DNA of 64,000 nt, taken from the NCBI RefSeq assembly GCF_002104475.1, contig NZ_NBOF01000002.1, forward strand, positions 124,001-188,000. Reading direction: 5' to 3'. Source of the DNA: Cognaticolwellia mytili (GTDB lineage Bacteria; Pseudomonadota; Gammaproteobacteria; Enterobacterales; Alteromonadaceae). Shown here piece after piece: positions 1-9,192 of this stretch. The translations under genes and the position numbers were made by a program. The first letter of the stretch is position 1, and each line of letters starts with the position of its first letter. The notes beneath the pieces were generated by a model. The model made no database searches. It worked only from the letters and a program-made list of their open reading frames with translations, and had not been told where the DNA came from.

Positions 1-338
1 TATTATTATTTTTAAGTTTGGGAGACTTTAACCATTACTTTTTGCGCGTAGTTTAAATACTTAGACAGATTTTTTGTCGTCAGATTCATAATCACTCATG
101 TGTTAAAGCTCTAGAAATCCAACCAGCGGCGCTATAACCGCTAATATTGCTAATGAATTTCATTATTTTAGAGTAGGCCACACTCTAAATCGCTTTATTT
201 TTATACAACTATTTCGTCTGAATGTCTACAACTGGTCGATGGTCTAATGACTAAAAAACAATCACCGTAATTAAAACACCTTCAGCATCCGCCGCTAGTA
301 TTGAATAATCAGAACTAAGCTTTACCTTTGGGTAAAGT
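1..338. other. Gene-free left flank with small hairpins
   Basis: No convincing coding frame is visible. Two perfect short dyads stand out. One is TTTAGAGT / ACTCTAAA at 167-174 and 182-189. The other is CTTTACC / GGTAAAG at 320-326 and 331-337, which lies directly before the repeat array. Neither has a T-run, so neither looks like a terminator. The stretch may be older repeat DNA. Confidence 0.5.
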
Positions 339-339
339 G

Positions 340-638
340 TGCATGAATGCACTAATGTTTAGAAAAGCTGGATGCCTGAAAAAGAGCTTAATATCGACGT
401 TCGTTCACATCAACCTACATGGATTTATTAGCGCCAAAGAATCATGGATGACTATAAACGGCCATATGGTCACGACATTACATATATGGATGTACTAAGG
501 CCTCGAAAAACAGGATGTCAGGGGAGGCCTGAATATCGTCGTTCTTTCACATCGACATACATGGATGTATTAATGCCGAGGAGTCATGGATGACTATGAA
601 CGGCCATGTGACCATGACATACCATTCGTCCTGAATAT
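340..638 (+). repeat. CATGGATG repeat array, copy 1 (about four units)
   Basis: About four degenerate units of 63-80 bases follow one another, at roughly 340-415, 416-479, 480-557 and 558-638. Two unit types appear to alternate. One carries an (ACA)GGATG(T/C)C core followed by GAATATCG-like DNA. The other carries CATGGATGACTATgAACGGCCATgTG-like DNA. The last unit runs through CATTCGTCCTGAATAT directly into the A-tract of the napC terminator. The same motifs recur near 45896, 54145 and 62876. No reading frame is conserved between copies. Confidence 0.75.
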
Positions 639-667
639 AAAAAGCCGAGCATTTAGCTCGGCTTTTT
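639..667 (-). terminator. Rho-independent terminator of the nap operon
   Basis: The arms AAAAAGCCGAGC and GCTCGGCTTTTT form a perfect 12-bp stem around the loop ATTTA. T-runs exist on both strands, so it can act in both directions. It lies about 30 bases past the napC stop codon. Confidence 0.9.
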
Positions 668-698
668 GATGTTTAAAACTTCAGCTTATAATTAGGCT

Positions 699-1274
699 CT
701 ACCAGTTTTCAACACCTTTCATATCTGGTAATTCATGTGCGATGCCTTTATGACAATCAATACAAGTTTTCTCTCCCGATGCGAGAGCGTCTGAGTGCAT
801 TTTCACACTACGATTACCCTGTTCGGTGAAGTCCATATACTCAAAGTTATGGCAGTTGCGACACTCTAGTGAATCGTTATCTTTCATACGCTTCCACTCT
901 CGTTCAGCCATAGAACGGCGATGATCAACAAACTCTTCACGAGTGTCAATCAGGCCAGTTAGAGCTCCCCAAACCTCTTTACTCGCGGCAATTTTACGAA
1001 CAATTTTATCAGTCCATTTTTTCGGCACATGACAATCAGGACAAGTAGCACGAACACCAGAACGGTTGGCATAGTGAATAGTTTCTTTATACTCTTGATA
1101 AACATTGTCTTGCATTTCATGACAACCAATACAGAACTCTTCAGTGTTAGTCACTTCCAGTGCGGTATTAAAACCGCCCCAAAAGATAACCCCACCTGCG
1201 AAACCAATGGCAAGAATTAACCACATAGCCGCGCTGCTTGGCGATTTTAAAAACGTCCAAAAATTTTTTAGCAT
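699..1274 (-). CDS. napC: NapC/NirT family tetraheme cytochrome c, quinol dehydrogenase
   Basis: The 191-residue protein has one N-terminal membrane anchor (about residues 17-37) and a periplasmic domain with four CXXCH heme sites, at 48-52, 78-82, 138-142 and 171-175. The size and four-heme pattern are typical of NapC. NapC takes electrons from membrane quinol and passes them to the NapAB complex in the periplasm. It is the last gene of the nap operon, 26 bases after napB, and is followed by a strong terminator. NirT and TorC-like relatives share the fold, but the context makes NapC the secure choice. Confidence 0.96.
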   Translation of the reverse strand: MLKNFWTFLKSPSSAAMWLILAIGFAGGVIFWGGFNTALEVTNTEEFCIGCHEMQDNVYQEYKETIHYANRSGVRATCPDCHVPKKWTDKIVRKIAASKEVWGALTGLIDTREEFVDHRRSMAEREWKRMKDNDSLECRNCHNFEYMDFTEQGNRSVKMHSDALASGEKTCIDCHKGIAHELPDMKGVENW

Positions 1275-1300
1275 GTTATACCCCTTATTATCGCCACTGT

Positions 1301-1756
1301 TTATTCATTATTTAATGAATCAACGGGTTTAAAGGTATTCTCTACCAGTGGTGCTGCATCGGCTTGAGTTACATGGCACTGTAAGCAAAAATAGCGACGA
1401 GGCGATACATCTGATAGTGTTTTACCATCACGAGTCTCAAAATGCGTTAAACTAATTTTTGTCGCACCTGTCTCTCTTGCATATTTCCAGCTATGGCAAT
1501 TTAAACATTTATTGCTATTTAGGTCGACACGATACCCTCTAGTTTGATGAGGAACTACAGGAGGCTGATGTACATAGTTACGCTTAATTGGGCTTCTATC
1601 TTTAGGTACTCGTTTTAATGCTTCCGGTTTTTTAGTTTCGTCAAGTGTTGCCGCACCACGAATAGTTGCTAAACCACCAGGGTTTACTTCTTCAGCTAAC
1701 GATGAACTCGCTAGAAATGTTCCCAATATGATTATTATAATCGGTAATATTCTCAT
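1301..1756 (-). CDS. napB: Periplasmic nitrate reductase diheme cytochrome subunit NapB
   Basis: The 151-residue protein starts with a cleavable signal peptide (about residues 1-21) and has two CXXCH heme sites, CLNCH at 84-88 and CLQCH at 124-128. Length and spacing fit NapB, the small electron-transfer subunit that docks on NapA and receives electrons from NapC or the NapGH route. Its start overlaps the end of napH by 4 bases, so translation is probably coupled. Confidence 0.96.
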   Translation of the reverse strand: MRILPIIIIILGTFLASSSLAEEVNPGGLATIRGAATLDETKKPEALKRVPKDRSPIKRNYVHQPPVVPHQTRGYRVDLNSNKCLNCHSWKYARETGATKISLTHFETRDGKTLSDVSPRRYFCLQCHVTQADAAPLVENTFKPVDSLNNE

Positions 1757-2619
1757 TGTTTTACCTCCGCCTTAATAGGCAATCTTGTCGTTATTTTAAA
1801 AACATCTTGTGAACACACGTCAATACAACGTGCACAATTTGTACAATCAGCTGATGATATCATTGGACCAAAGCCCTTATTCTCACCAAACAATGGCATT
1901 TTAAGCACCTCTGGCTCTGGACAAACAGTAAAGCAGTCCATGCATTTATCACATTTTTCACGCTGATATGCTGATACTTTGATTGGGCTATATCGACCTA
2001 CAAGGTTATAAAAAGCACCTAATGGACAAATATGACCGCACCAGCCATGCTCTACGAGCAATAAATCAAATAAGAAAATGCCAAGTATCACTATCCAACC
2101 TAGTCCCATACCAAAAATAATACCGCGATGCAGCATCGATACAGGGTTAATCAGTTCCCATGCCATTGTCCCTAATAACACGGGTAATACTAATGACATA
2201 GCCAACACCCAAAAGCGTGTTTTTCGAGATAACTTTGTTGACGTTCTAATTTTTAATTTTCTACGCAACCAATGTGCGCTATCAGTAATTATGTTTACAG
2301 GACAGACCCAAGAGCAAAAAAAGCGTCCACCAAAAATAAAGTAAAAAGCTAATACAATAAGTGCACCTAAAATAGCCGTTAACTCTGGAATATGCCCTGC
2401 AGCAAATGCTTGTAAAAGCATAAAAGGGTCTGTCATTGGAACAACATCCAACAACAAGCTTGAACTTAAATTCCCTTTAATTATCCAGATACTATATAAA
2501 GGGCCTAGTAAAAATAGTGATAAGATCCCTATTTGACTTAACCGCCTTAAAAGTAAATATTTATGTGCGCCTAACCAACCTTTTTGTTCTATAGCTTCTT
2601 GACCTACTGACGCTTTCAT
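1753..2619 (-). CDS. napH: Quinol dehydrogenase membrane component NapH
   Basis: The 288-residue protein has about four membrane helices. CSWVCPVN and CGHICPLG are the paired CX3CP motifs of the NapH/NosR/CcoG group. Two [4Fe-4S] ferredoxin motifs ([14 protein letters not shown] and [11 protein letters not shown]) sit near the C-terminus. NapH works with NapG to move electrons from quinol towards periplasmic NapAB. It overlaps napG and napB by 4 bases each, which marks tight translational coupling within the operon. Confidence 0.95.
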   Translation of the reverse strand: MKASVGQEAIEQKGWLGAHKYLLLRRLSQIGILSLFLLGPLYSIWIIKGNLSSSLLLDVVPMTDPFMLLQAFAAGHIPELTAILGALIVLAFYFIFGGRFFCSWVCPVNIITDSAHWLRRKLKIRTSTKLSRKTRFWVLAMSLVLPVLLGTMAWELINPVSMLHRGIIFGMGLGWIVILGIFLFDLLLVEHGWCGHICPLGAFYNLVGRYSPIKVSAYQREKCDKCMDCFTVCPEPEVLKMPLFGENKGFGPMISSADCTNCARCIDVCSQDVFKITTRLPIKAEVKQ

Positions 2620-3380
2620 AATGAGCCTCCGTCAGGTAGTCGATCAGGTAAATCAAGTACTTCATCAATTAATGAACCGCCAGCATTATCTTTTTCAATC
2701 CAACCCCAACGGTAATGATGGCCTAACTCACCTTTCGCTATTTCTCTTGGTAGTATTTTTATCGCAGCTTCTTCTAACGGACATGCATGCTCACATTTTC
2801 CACAACCCGTACATACATCTGAATGTACGGTTGGAATAAACATTGCGTGATGTCCTGTGCGTGTATTGCGTTCCAACTCCAAGGTAATCGCTTCATCAAT
2901 CAACGGGCATACCCGGTGACAAATATCGCAACGTAATCCTTGAACGTTAAGACAAGTTTCTCTGTCAATAAGAACGGCGACCCCCATTTTCGCATCATTA
3001 ATTGATTCCAGTTCAGGTGAAATAGCCCCTGTTGGACATGCAGTTTGGCAAGGTATATCCTCACACATTTCGCACGGAATCAAGCTTGCATCAAAATAAG
3101 GTGTTCCCGTTGTTACCGGCTCGAACATTCTGCCTAACTTCAGTGTGTCGTAAGGACAAGCCTCAACACACAGACCACAGCGCACACATGCTGCTAAAAA
3201 GTCTTCTTCTGCTAATGCTCCCGGTGGACGTAAACATTGAGCTGACAAACTCTGTGATTGCTTAGCATAGCCAGCAAGTCCGAGCCCTAATAAACTTGAA
3301 CCACAAACGCCACGTCCAGCATCAGTAATAAACTGGCGTCTAGAAATCGTTCTTGGTTTTCGAATATTGTCAGCTGTCAT
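2616..3380 (-). CDS. napG: Ferredoxin-type protein NapG, Tat-exported
   Basis: The 254-residue protein begins with a twin-arginine signal (SRRQF at about residues 13-17, then a hydrophobic stretch). It carries four iron-sulfur motifs: [35 protein letters not shown] and [12 protein letters not shown]. This is the periplasmic ferredoxin partner of NapH. The gene follows napA after 56 bases and overlaps napH by 4. Confidence 0.95.
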   Translation of the reverse strand: MTADNIRKPRTISRRQFITDAGRGVCGSSLLGLGLAGYAKQSQSLSAQCLRPPGALAEEDFLAACVRCGLCVEACPYDTLKLGRMFEPVTTGTPYFDASLIPCEMCEDIPCQTACPTGAISPELESINDAKMGVAVLIDRETCLNVQGLRCDICHRVCPLIDEAITLELERNTRTGHHAMFIPTVHSDVCTGCGKCEHACPLEEAAIKILPREIAKGELGHHYRWGWIEKDNAGGSLIDEVLDLPDRLPDGGSL

Positions 3381-3436
3381 GTTACGTTCCTACTACTACG
3401 TCATGTTTATTCAGTAATAAAACCAGAGTAATGCCC

Positions 3437-5926
3437 TTAAACTTTAACTATTTTCACAGCACACTTTTTGTAATCCGTTTCTTTTGAAAGCGGATCAGTT
3501 GCATCAAGCGTTAGTTTATTAGTTAATTGTTTCGCATCGAACCAAGGCATAAATACTAGTCCTTTAGGTGGACGATTACGCCCTCTCGTTTCAACACGTG
3601 TTTTAACTTCACCGCGACGAGACTGAATTAAACATTCTTCACCACGACGTAGTCCGCGCTCTTTGGCATCATCTGGGTGCATAAAAATTACAGCATCAGG
3701 GAAAGCTTTGTGCAGCTCTGGAACACGTGCGGTCATTGAACCTGAATGCCAATGTTCTAGCACACGTCCAGTACTTAACCATAAGTCGTATTCTGCATCT
3801 GGTGACTCAGCTGGCGGCTCATAAGGTAGCGCAAAAATCACGGCTTTGTTATCAGGTTTGCCGTAGAATTGTACTTCACTTCCTTTCTCAACATATGAAT
3901 CGTAACCTTCACGGAAACGCCATAATGTTTCTTTACCGTCAACAACAGGCCAACGTAAACCACGAGCTTCATGATAACGATCAAAATCAGCTAAATCATG
4001 GCCATGGCCACGGCCAAATCCTGCATATTCTTCAAACAAACCTTTTTGTACATAAAAACCAAAATCTTCAGCTTCTTGGTTACTATCACCTTTACAGTCT
4101 GATGTTGGGAATTTGTCGACTTGGCCATTTGCATAAAGTATGTCGTATAGTGTTTTACCGCGATATTCAGGCATTTTAGCGATTAACTCTTCAGGCCAGA
4201 CTTCTTCAACCTTAAAGCGCTTTGAAAACTCGACTAGTTGCCATAAATCAGAGCGTGACTCTCCTGGAGCTTGTACTTGTTGATGCCAGAATTGTGTACG
4301 ACGCTCAGCATTACCGTATGCACCTTCTTTTTCCACCCACATTGCTGTTGGTAAAATCAAATCTGCAGCTTGTGCGGTTACCGTTGGGTACGGATCAGAA
4401 ACCACAATGAAGTTTTCTGGATTACGGTATCCAGGTAAAACCTCTTCATTGATGTTAGCTGCAGCCTGCACATTATTCGTACACTGGACCCAGTAAGCAT
4501 TAAGCTTGCCGTCTTTAAGCATACGATTCTGCAGTACAGCATGATACCCTGGCTTAGGTGGAATAGTACCTTCTGGTAATTTCCATGCTTTTTCAGTAAA
4601 AGCTCTGTGTTTAGGGTTTTTAACTACTAAATCTGCTGGTAATCGATGAGAAAATGTCCCTACTTCACGAGCAGTACCACATGCAGAAGGTTGACCGGTT
4701 AATGAAAATGGGCTATTACCAGGCTCAGAGATTTTACCAACAAGTAAATGTACGTTGTACATTAAATTATTAGCCCATACACCACGTGTATGTTGGTTAA
4801 AGCCCATAGTCCAAAGAGACATAACTTTTACTTTAGGGTCAGCGTAAGTTTTAGCTAATTCAATTAAATTCGCTTCTGGAACACCTGAAAGTTTGGAAAC
4901 AGACTCTACGGTATAAGTGCTAACAAATTTAGCAAAAGCTTCAAAGCTCATCGGCTTAGATCCGCCCTTACCAGGGTTTTTCGCGGCTTTTTCTAATGGA
5001 TGCGTTGGACGTAAGCCATAACCAATATCAGTCACACCTTCACGAACATTAACGTGCTTCTTCATGAAATCTTCGTTAACAGCATTATTTTGAATAATGT
5101 AATTTGCAATGAAGTTTAAAATAGCTAAATCAGTTTGCGGGGTGAAAACCATACCATTATCAGCTAACTCAAAACTACGGTGTTTATAAGTAGATAACAC
5201 GTTCACTTTAACATGCGGAGCACTTAAGCGACGGTCGGTTAAACGAGACCATAAAATAGGGTGCATTTCGGCCATGTTAGAACCCCAAAGCACGAATGCA
5301 TCAGCGTGTTCTAAATCATCGTAACAACCCATAGGTTCGTCGATACCGAAGGTACGCATAAAACCACCAACAGCAGAAGCCATACAGTGACGTGCATTTG
5401 GGTCGATGTTATTTGAACGGAAACCTGCTTTCATCAATTTAGATGCAGCATAACCTTCCCAGACAGTCCATTGACCCGAGCCAAACATACCAACTGAAGT
5501 AGGGCCTTTTTTCTTAATTGCCGCTTTAAATTTATCAGCCATGACGTCAAAAGCTTTATCCCAGCTTACTGGCGTAAAATCACCTTCTTTATCAAATTCA
5601 CCATCGGTCATTCTTAATAAAGGCTGAGTTAAGCGATCTTTTCCGTACATGATTTTGGATAAAAAATATCCTTTTATGCAGTTAAGACCTTTGTTAACTG
5701 GTGCATCTGGATCACCTTGAGTCGCCACCACTTTACCATGCTGCGTTCCTACTAACACACTACAACCGGTACCACAAAATCGACAGGGTGCTTTGTCCCA
5801 TTTAATCGCGCTATCAGATGATTTTGCGATCAAGTTTGCAGCTGAACTAGGTACAGCTACCCCTGCAACCACTGCTGTAGCAGCGATAGCATTGGCTTTG
5901 ATGAAATCACGCCTTGTAAAACTCAT
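3437..5926 (-). CDS. napA: Periplasmic nitrate reductase catalytic subunit NapA
   Basis: NapA reduces nitrate to nitrite at a bis-molybdopterin guanine dinucleotide molybdenum centre in the periplasm. The 829-residue protein has a Tat signal (TRRDFIK at residues 4-10), a [4Fe-4S] site with cysteines at 48, 51, 55 and 83, and Cys181 in NARHC as the expected molybdenum ligand. The full length matches the family. Its ATG overlaps the napD stop by 4 bases. No damage or frameshift was noticed. Confidence 0.97.
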   Translation of the reverse strand: MSFTRRDFIKANAIAATAVVAGVAVPSSAANLIAKSSDSAIKWDKAPCRFCGTGCSVLVGTQHGKVVATQGDPDAPVNKGLNCIKGYFLSKIMYGKDRLTQPLLRMTDGEFDKEGDFTPVSWDKAFDVMADKFKAAIKKKGPTSVGMFGSGQWTVWEGYAASKLMKAGFRSNNIDPNARHCMASAVGGFMRTFGIDEPMGCYDDLEHADAFVLWGSNMAEMHPILWSRLTDRRLSAPHVKVNVLSTYKHRSFELADNGMVFTPQTDLAILNFIANYIIQNNAVNEDFMKKHVNVREGVTDIGYGLRPTHPLEKAAKNPGKGGSKPMSFEAFAKFVSTYTVESVSKLSGVPEANLIELAKTYADPKVKVMSLWTMGFNQHTRGVWANNLMYNVHLLVGKISEPGNSPFSLTGQPSACGTAREVGTFSHRLPADLVVKNPKHRAFTEKAWKLPEGTIPPKPGYHAVLQNRMLKDGKLNAYWVQCTNNVQAAANINEEVLPGYRNPENFIVVSDPYPTVTAQAADLILPTAMWVEKEGAYGNAERRTQFWHQQVQAPGESRSDLWQLVEFSKRFKVEEVWPEELIAKMPEYRGKTLYDILYANGQVDKFPTSDCKGDSNQEAEDFGFYVQKGLFEEYAGFGRGHGHDLADFDRYHEARGLRWPVVDGKETLWRFREGYDSYVEKGSEVQFYGKPDNKAVIFALPYEPPAESPDAEYDLWLSTGRVLEHWHSGSMTARVPELHKAFPDAVIFMHPDDAKERGLRRGEECLIQSRRGEVKTRVETRGRNRPPKGLVFMPWFDAKQLTNKLTLDATDPLSKETDYKKCAVKIVKV

Positions 5927-6225
5927 AGTTTCTCCCCCTGATGCTGGGGTAGTCCAGCGTCATTGTGATGAAATATTAATGATGATGAAATGACACCAGG
6001 CACATTGCCCATGTCAGTAATTGTTTCAATAATGCGGCCTGATGGTTTCTTTTCACCTTCAAGCCCTTCAATAGTAACGACTAAGCTACCATTCTCACCC
6101 TTTACATGAACTTCAGCGCCGGGAAATTCTCCCAGCGCATCAGCCACTGTATCCGCTTTTTCTGGATGAGCCATAAACATGACTCCAGCAATATTCACGG
6201 GGCTTTCTTCTAAAAGATTAATCAT
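5923..6225 (-). CDS. napD: NapD chaperone for the NapA Tat signal
   Basis: The 100-residue cytoplasmic protein is of NapD type. The start region ([22 protein letters not shown]) and the LPGAEVH-like segment (here [10 protein letters not shown]) fit the ferredoxin-like fold of the family. NapD binds the NapA twin-arginine signal and holds back export until the cofactor is loaded. It lies directly upstream of napA with a 4-base overlap, and 59 bases downstream of the small membrane-protein gene. Confidence 0.93.
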   Translation of the reverse strand: MINLLEESPVNIAGVMFMAHPEKADTVADALGEFPGAEVHVKGENGSLVVTIEGLEGEKKPSGRIIETITDMGNVPGVISSSLIFHHNDAGLPQHQGEKL

Positions 6226-6284
6226 ATACTGCCCTCTTAATTCAAATACTATTCTCTGAAATTTATAAAATCTTCATTCGTAGA

Positions 6285-6422
6285 TTATTCAGTTGGTTTC
6301 GCACCAAATGTTTTTAAAATAATCACAGCGACAATAGCCGTTGCAACAAAACCAAATAAAAAGATAAATGGCATTGAGGAGTACCCCAAAACATTCCAAA
6401 TTAATTGTTCTAATTCACTCAT
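6285..6422 (-). CDS. TIGR02808-like 45-residue membrane protein in the nap operon
   Basis: This small gene was found by reading the gap between napD and napF. It encodes 45 residues beginning MSELEQLIWN and ending AKPTE, with one hydrophobic helix at about residues 18-37. Its ATG overlaps the napF stop by 8 bases, which supports coupled translation. It fits what I recall of TIGR02808, a tiny single-helix protein usually found beside nap genes in Vibrio and relatives. No function is known to me. It takes the operon position that napE holds elsewhere but does not look like NapE in sequence. A helper role for NapC or NapGH is only a guess. Confidence 0.8.
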   Translation of the reverse strand: MSELEQLIWNVLGYSSMPFIFLFGFVATAIVAVIILKTFGAKPTE

Positions 6423-6918
6423 TTTGTACTCCTAAAAGAGACGTTGATAGTTTAATTGCAGACTCTGGACAAACGGAAACACACGCCCCACAACCACTAC
6501 AATCAGCCAGAATTATGTTAGGTTGAGGCACTGACGCTTGAAGGTACTTGAAAACAATAGCTTCTGTCTCACAGCTATCTTGACAAATTTGACAATGTAC
6601 TTGCTTCGTTGCCAAGCAATCCGATTTTATTTCAATATTAAGTTGCCAAGGAGCAACATCAAAAGTAGTAAATAATGGTTCTTCACAAACACCGACACAC
6701 TTTTGACAAAATGTGCACTCCCCTAATGAGAAATCTATTTCAGGAAAGCCACCATCACCTTTAATAATTATGTTTTCTTCACAAGCACTTTCGCATTTAC
6801 CACATTGTGTACAGCCGCGAGTGAAAAGGGTTTCGTCAGCTGTCCAAGGTAGCCTAACGGCTGGGGGCGTTGAAACTTTTTTTGCTCGCATAAAATTGCG
6901 ACGACGTAAATCAACCAT
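6415..6918 (-). CDS. napF: Ferredoxin-type protein NapF
   Basis: The 167-residue cytoplasmic iron-sulfur protein starts with the MVDLRRRNF-type leader seen in NapF. It has cluster motifs CTQCGKCESACE, CTFCQKCVGVCE and CSGCGACVSVCP, plus an extra CQICQDSC segment. NapF interacts with cytoplasmic NapA and is thought to help insert or reduce its iron-sulfur cluster before export. It is the first gene of the operon, about 100 bases downstream of an FNR box. Confidence 0.93.
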   Translation of the reverse strand: MVDLRRRNFMRAKKVSTPPAVRLPWTADETLFTRGCTQCGKCESACEENIIIKGDGGFPEIDFSLGECTFCQKCVGVCEEPLFTTFDVAPWQLNIEIKSDCLATKQVHCQICQDSCETEAIVFKYLQASVPQPNIILADCSGCGACVSVCPESAIKLSTSLLGVQNE

Positions 6919-7200
6919 GGAAACCTATTACTACATTTATCAGTAAGGCTTAATGCCTACTAAAACTTGTCGGTGCTGAAATATCATGCGCCGACAATAC
7001 AATATCTATACACCAAATAACTTGATATAAATCAAACAATTTAAGTACGTTACAAATAAAACCCTATCTTTATTAAGGTCAACATTTGGAAAACAAAAAT
7101 CAAATAATATAAAGCATAGACTATCCCTTGTTTTTTAATCATTTTTTGTTTTATTTTATCGAAAATAATAAGCCATTTCTTTTTTATAGTCTAATAACAA
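6919..7200. other. AT-rich gap between the nap and bla-type operons
   Basis: No gene was seen. The right part of the nap promoter is here (FNR box at 7022-7035). The rest is AT-rich DNA up to the terminator of the neighbouring peptidase gene. Confidence 0.6.
6994..7035 (-). promoter_or_regulatory. FNR-box promoter of the nap operon
   Basis: TTGAT-ATAA-ATCAA at 7022-7035 is a perfect match to the FNR dyad TTGATNNNNATCAA. On the minus strand a TATTGT hexamer (6994-6999) lies where a -10 element would be if FNR sits near -41.5, the class II activator position. Together they predict activation of nap under oxygen limitation. No clear NarP heptamer pair was recognised. Confidence 0.8.
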
Positions 7201-7226
7201 AAAAAGACCAACTATGTGGTCTTTTT
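7201..7226 (-). terminator. Terminator after the M56 peptidase gene
   Basis: AAAAAGACCA and TGGTCTTTTT form a 10-bp stem with loop ACTATG. It lies about 20 bases beyond the stop of the minus-strand gene and has T-runs in both directions. Confidence 0.85.
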
Positions 7227-7247
7227 AAACTCAATTGCTAATGATTC

Positions 7248-8555
7248 TTATTTGGAAACTTCAATGCGTTCAATGAGATGAAAAACTTTGTCAGAATTTT
7301 TTTCCATTCGAAAATCAAGTTGCACAACAAGCCCTGATTTTGCCATGTTATTCTTCGAACCATACTGCCATTTTTCTAGCGCATCAATGGCAACTTTATT
7401 GAAAATATTTTCAGGCTCCGCAGCAACAACACGAATGTTATTTGTCATACCATGACTATCAACATCGAATTTAAGCAGAACAGCCCCTTCAACACCGTCT
7501 TTTGCTGCTTGAATTGGGTACTTGGGCTCAATTCGCATTACTGGGTATACAGTGTTAACCGTTTTAAGATGCTTATTAGCTGAATCACCACCTTGACCCT
7601 GTTGCCCAACATGGCCAGCATAACTAACACTCGTCATAAGCGCGGCAATCAATAAGCCATATAGTGTCAATGTAGGCTTGCCAAACACTTTACTATTCTT
7701 AATTTGCGTTATTCTTTCCAACATAACTTTTTTATCTCCATATTCATTAAACGATAAGTGAGCAAAAGCAAATCGTTGCTTTTGTTGTGCGGTGATGAGC
7801 AATGCTCGACTGTAGTTAATCCTGCTATCCAACTGCTTGCGCGCCAGAGTAGTTTGATCACAGGAAAGTTCTTGGTCACGGCGAAGCTTTATATAACCTA
7901 GCCACACCAGAGGGTGAAACCAAAACAGCGTAATAAACAAAAATGCTATCAGGTTCCAATAAATGTCATTGCGATCAAAATGACAAATTTCGTGGGCAAC
8001 AATAAGCTCTTGCTGCTCTTTATTATAAATGGTGGAAAAATTGCTAGGCAGCAGCAATAAAGGTTTTATCAAGCCAGTTAACATCGGGCTTTCTACCTGC
8101 TCACTTATCACCAAAGTCAACCTTCGTTGTTCAAGCCATGGTTCAATGTCAGAGTTGATAGTATTATCTAGCAACTTTGTATTTGTTAAGGTCGAAGCTG
8201 ATAATGCACGATTAAACTGCCAGTGTTTTATTATCAAACAAAATATTAAAGTAAGCGTAATACCAAGACTAAATGTCATCAGCCAATTGATACCATTTAC
8301 TTGTGAAAGCGTTTGCGCCGAAGTAACCAAAACACGGTCAATATTGCTGCTTGTGTTATTAATTGCATTGGAAAAAAAAACAGTAGGTAGTAATTGATAA
8401 ATGGCCAATGCTAATGGCACTGAAAGCCAGGTTACGTAGGTAATATTAGCGCCACAATATTTCAATAATAATGGACGAAAAAGTAATATAAAGCTCAATA
8501 CTATGGTCAACGGAATGATGGTATTGAGCACCACTTCGAATATCAACTCAATCAT
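7248..8555 (-). CDS. BlaR1/MecR1-like M56 metallopeptidase with TonB-like C-terminus
   Basis: Four or so membrane helices surround a zinc-protease motif HEICH (residues 188-192 from this start), followed by a second acidic helix (RDQELSCD). This is the M56 fold of antibiotic-sensing BlaR1. The last 90 residues instead resemble the TonB C-terminal domain (EPKYPIQAAKDGVEGAVLLKF). There is no penicillin-binding sensor domain, so the signal is unknown. The ATG at 8555 is chosen because GGGAAA lies 6-7 bases before it and it overlaps the repressor stop by 8 bases; upstream ATG 8561 and TTG 8576 are less well placed. It probably cleaves or signals to the BlaI-type repressor encoded upstream. Confidence 0.85.
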   Translation of the reverse strand: MIELIFEVVLNTIIPLTIVLSFILLFRPLLLKYCGANITYVTWLSVPLALAIYQLLPTVFFSNAINNTSSNIDRVLVTSAQTLSQVNGINWLMTFSLGITLTLIFCLIIKHWQFNRALSASTLTNTKLLDNTINSDIEPWLEQRRLTLVISEQVESPMLTGLIKPLLLLPSNFSTIYNKEQQELIVAHEICHFDRNDIYWNLIAFLFITLFWFHPLVWLGYIKLRRDQELSCDQTTLARKQLDSRINYSRALLITAQQKQRFAFAHLSFNEYGDKKVMLERITQIKNSKVFGKPTLTLYGLLIAALMTSVSYAGHVGQQGQGGDSANKHLKTVNTVYPVMRIEPKYPIQAAKDGVEGAVLLKFDVDSHGMTNNIRVVAAEPENIFNKVAIDALEKWQYGSKNNMAKSGLVVQLDFRMEKNSDKVFHLIERIEVSK

Positions 8556-8934
8556 GCTCATTTTCCCATTGGTCAATAAGTGACTTCAGCGCTTCAACAT
8601 CCTCTTTTTGAAGGCTTTTATTTTTTGCAAACCCCGCAACAAGTGGTGATACTTTGCCACTAAACAAGCGCTCAATTAAGCTTTGACTCGCTTCTGTAGT
8701 GTAGTCTTCTCGTGCAAACAAAGGCGAGTACAAGTAACGACGTTGCTCTTTTATAAAGCTTACAGCTTGTTTTTTCACTAAACGGTTAAGTAAAGTTTTT
8801 ACTGTTTTCTCATGCCATGTTTTTTTCTCATTTAAACGTAAAACAATATCACTTGCCGCCGCTGGATATGTCTGCCATAGCACTTCTAGCACTTCAAATT
8901 CAGCCTTGCTGATATCAGTCATTTTCTGTTCCAT
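8548..8934 (-). CDS. BlaI/MecI/CopY family transcriptional repressor
   Basis: The 128-residue protein has an N-terminal winged helix (residues about 8-75, with the typical segment KTVKTLLNRLVKKQAVSF) and a C-terminal dimerisation helix region, as in BlaI. Such repressors bind TACA/TGTA dyads and are removed by proteolysis triggered by their membrane peptidase partner. The peptidase gene follows with a short overlap. Two matching dyads lie just upstream, so the operon is probably autoregulated. The ATG at 8934 has GAGGG 6 bases upstream. Confidence 0.92.
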   Translation of the reverse strand: MEQKMTDISKAEFEVLEVLWQTYPAAASDIVLRLNEKKTWHEKTVKTLLNRLVKKQAVSFIKEQRRYLYSPLFAREDYTTEASQSLIERLFSGKVSPLVAGFAKNKSLQKEDVEALKSLIDQWENEHD

Positions 8935-8982
8935 AAGCCCTCTTGCTATAACATAACGATAATAAATAGTAGAATAAACACA

Positions 8983-9026
8983 TTGATTACGTCCGTAATC
9001 AACAACTAAAGAATTACACCTGTAAT
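8983..9026 (-). promoter_or_regulatory. Two BlaI-type operators
   Basis: TTGATTACG at 8983-8991 and CGTAATCAA at 8994-9002 form a perfect 9-bp dyad with a 2-base centre. A second dyad, ATTACA-CC-TGTAAT, is at 9013-9026. Both share the ATTAC half-site, sit 50-90 bases before the repressor start and have TTGATT elements that could serve as a -35. This is the arrangement expected for BlaI/MecI autoregulation. Confidence 0.75.
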
Positions 9027-9133
9027 CAATAAAGTCAAGGTTCTACACTTGAATATTTCTATAACGATATGAAGAAATAAAAAATAAAGCACATTTCCAA
9101 CATATTATTACTGCCCTTAGCATGACTTTTCGC

Positions 9134-9139
9134 TATAAT
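9134..9139 (+). promoter_or_regulatory. Probable -10 element of prfC
   Basis: A consensus TATAAT lies inside the 16-mer ACTTTTCGCTATAATG, about 55 bases before the prfC start. The same 16-mer occurs upstream of the ureohydrolase gene near 57216. No good -35 was seen at 17 bases. Confidence 0.5.
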
Positions 9140-9192
9140 GTTGCGCTCTTAAATTTTAGTTATTCTTCATCCACTTTAAACAGGTAATTTGC

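Noticed and set aside
340-638. CRISPR array
   Set aside because: Units are degenerate, adjacent without unique spacers of constant length, and no cas genes are in the window.
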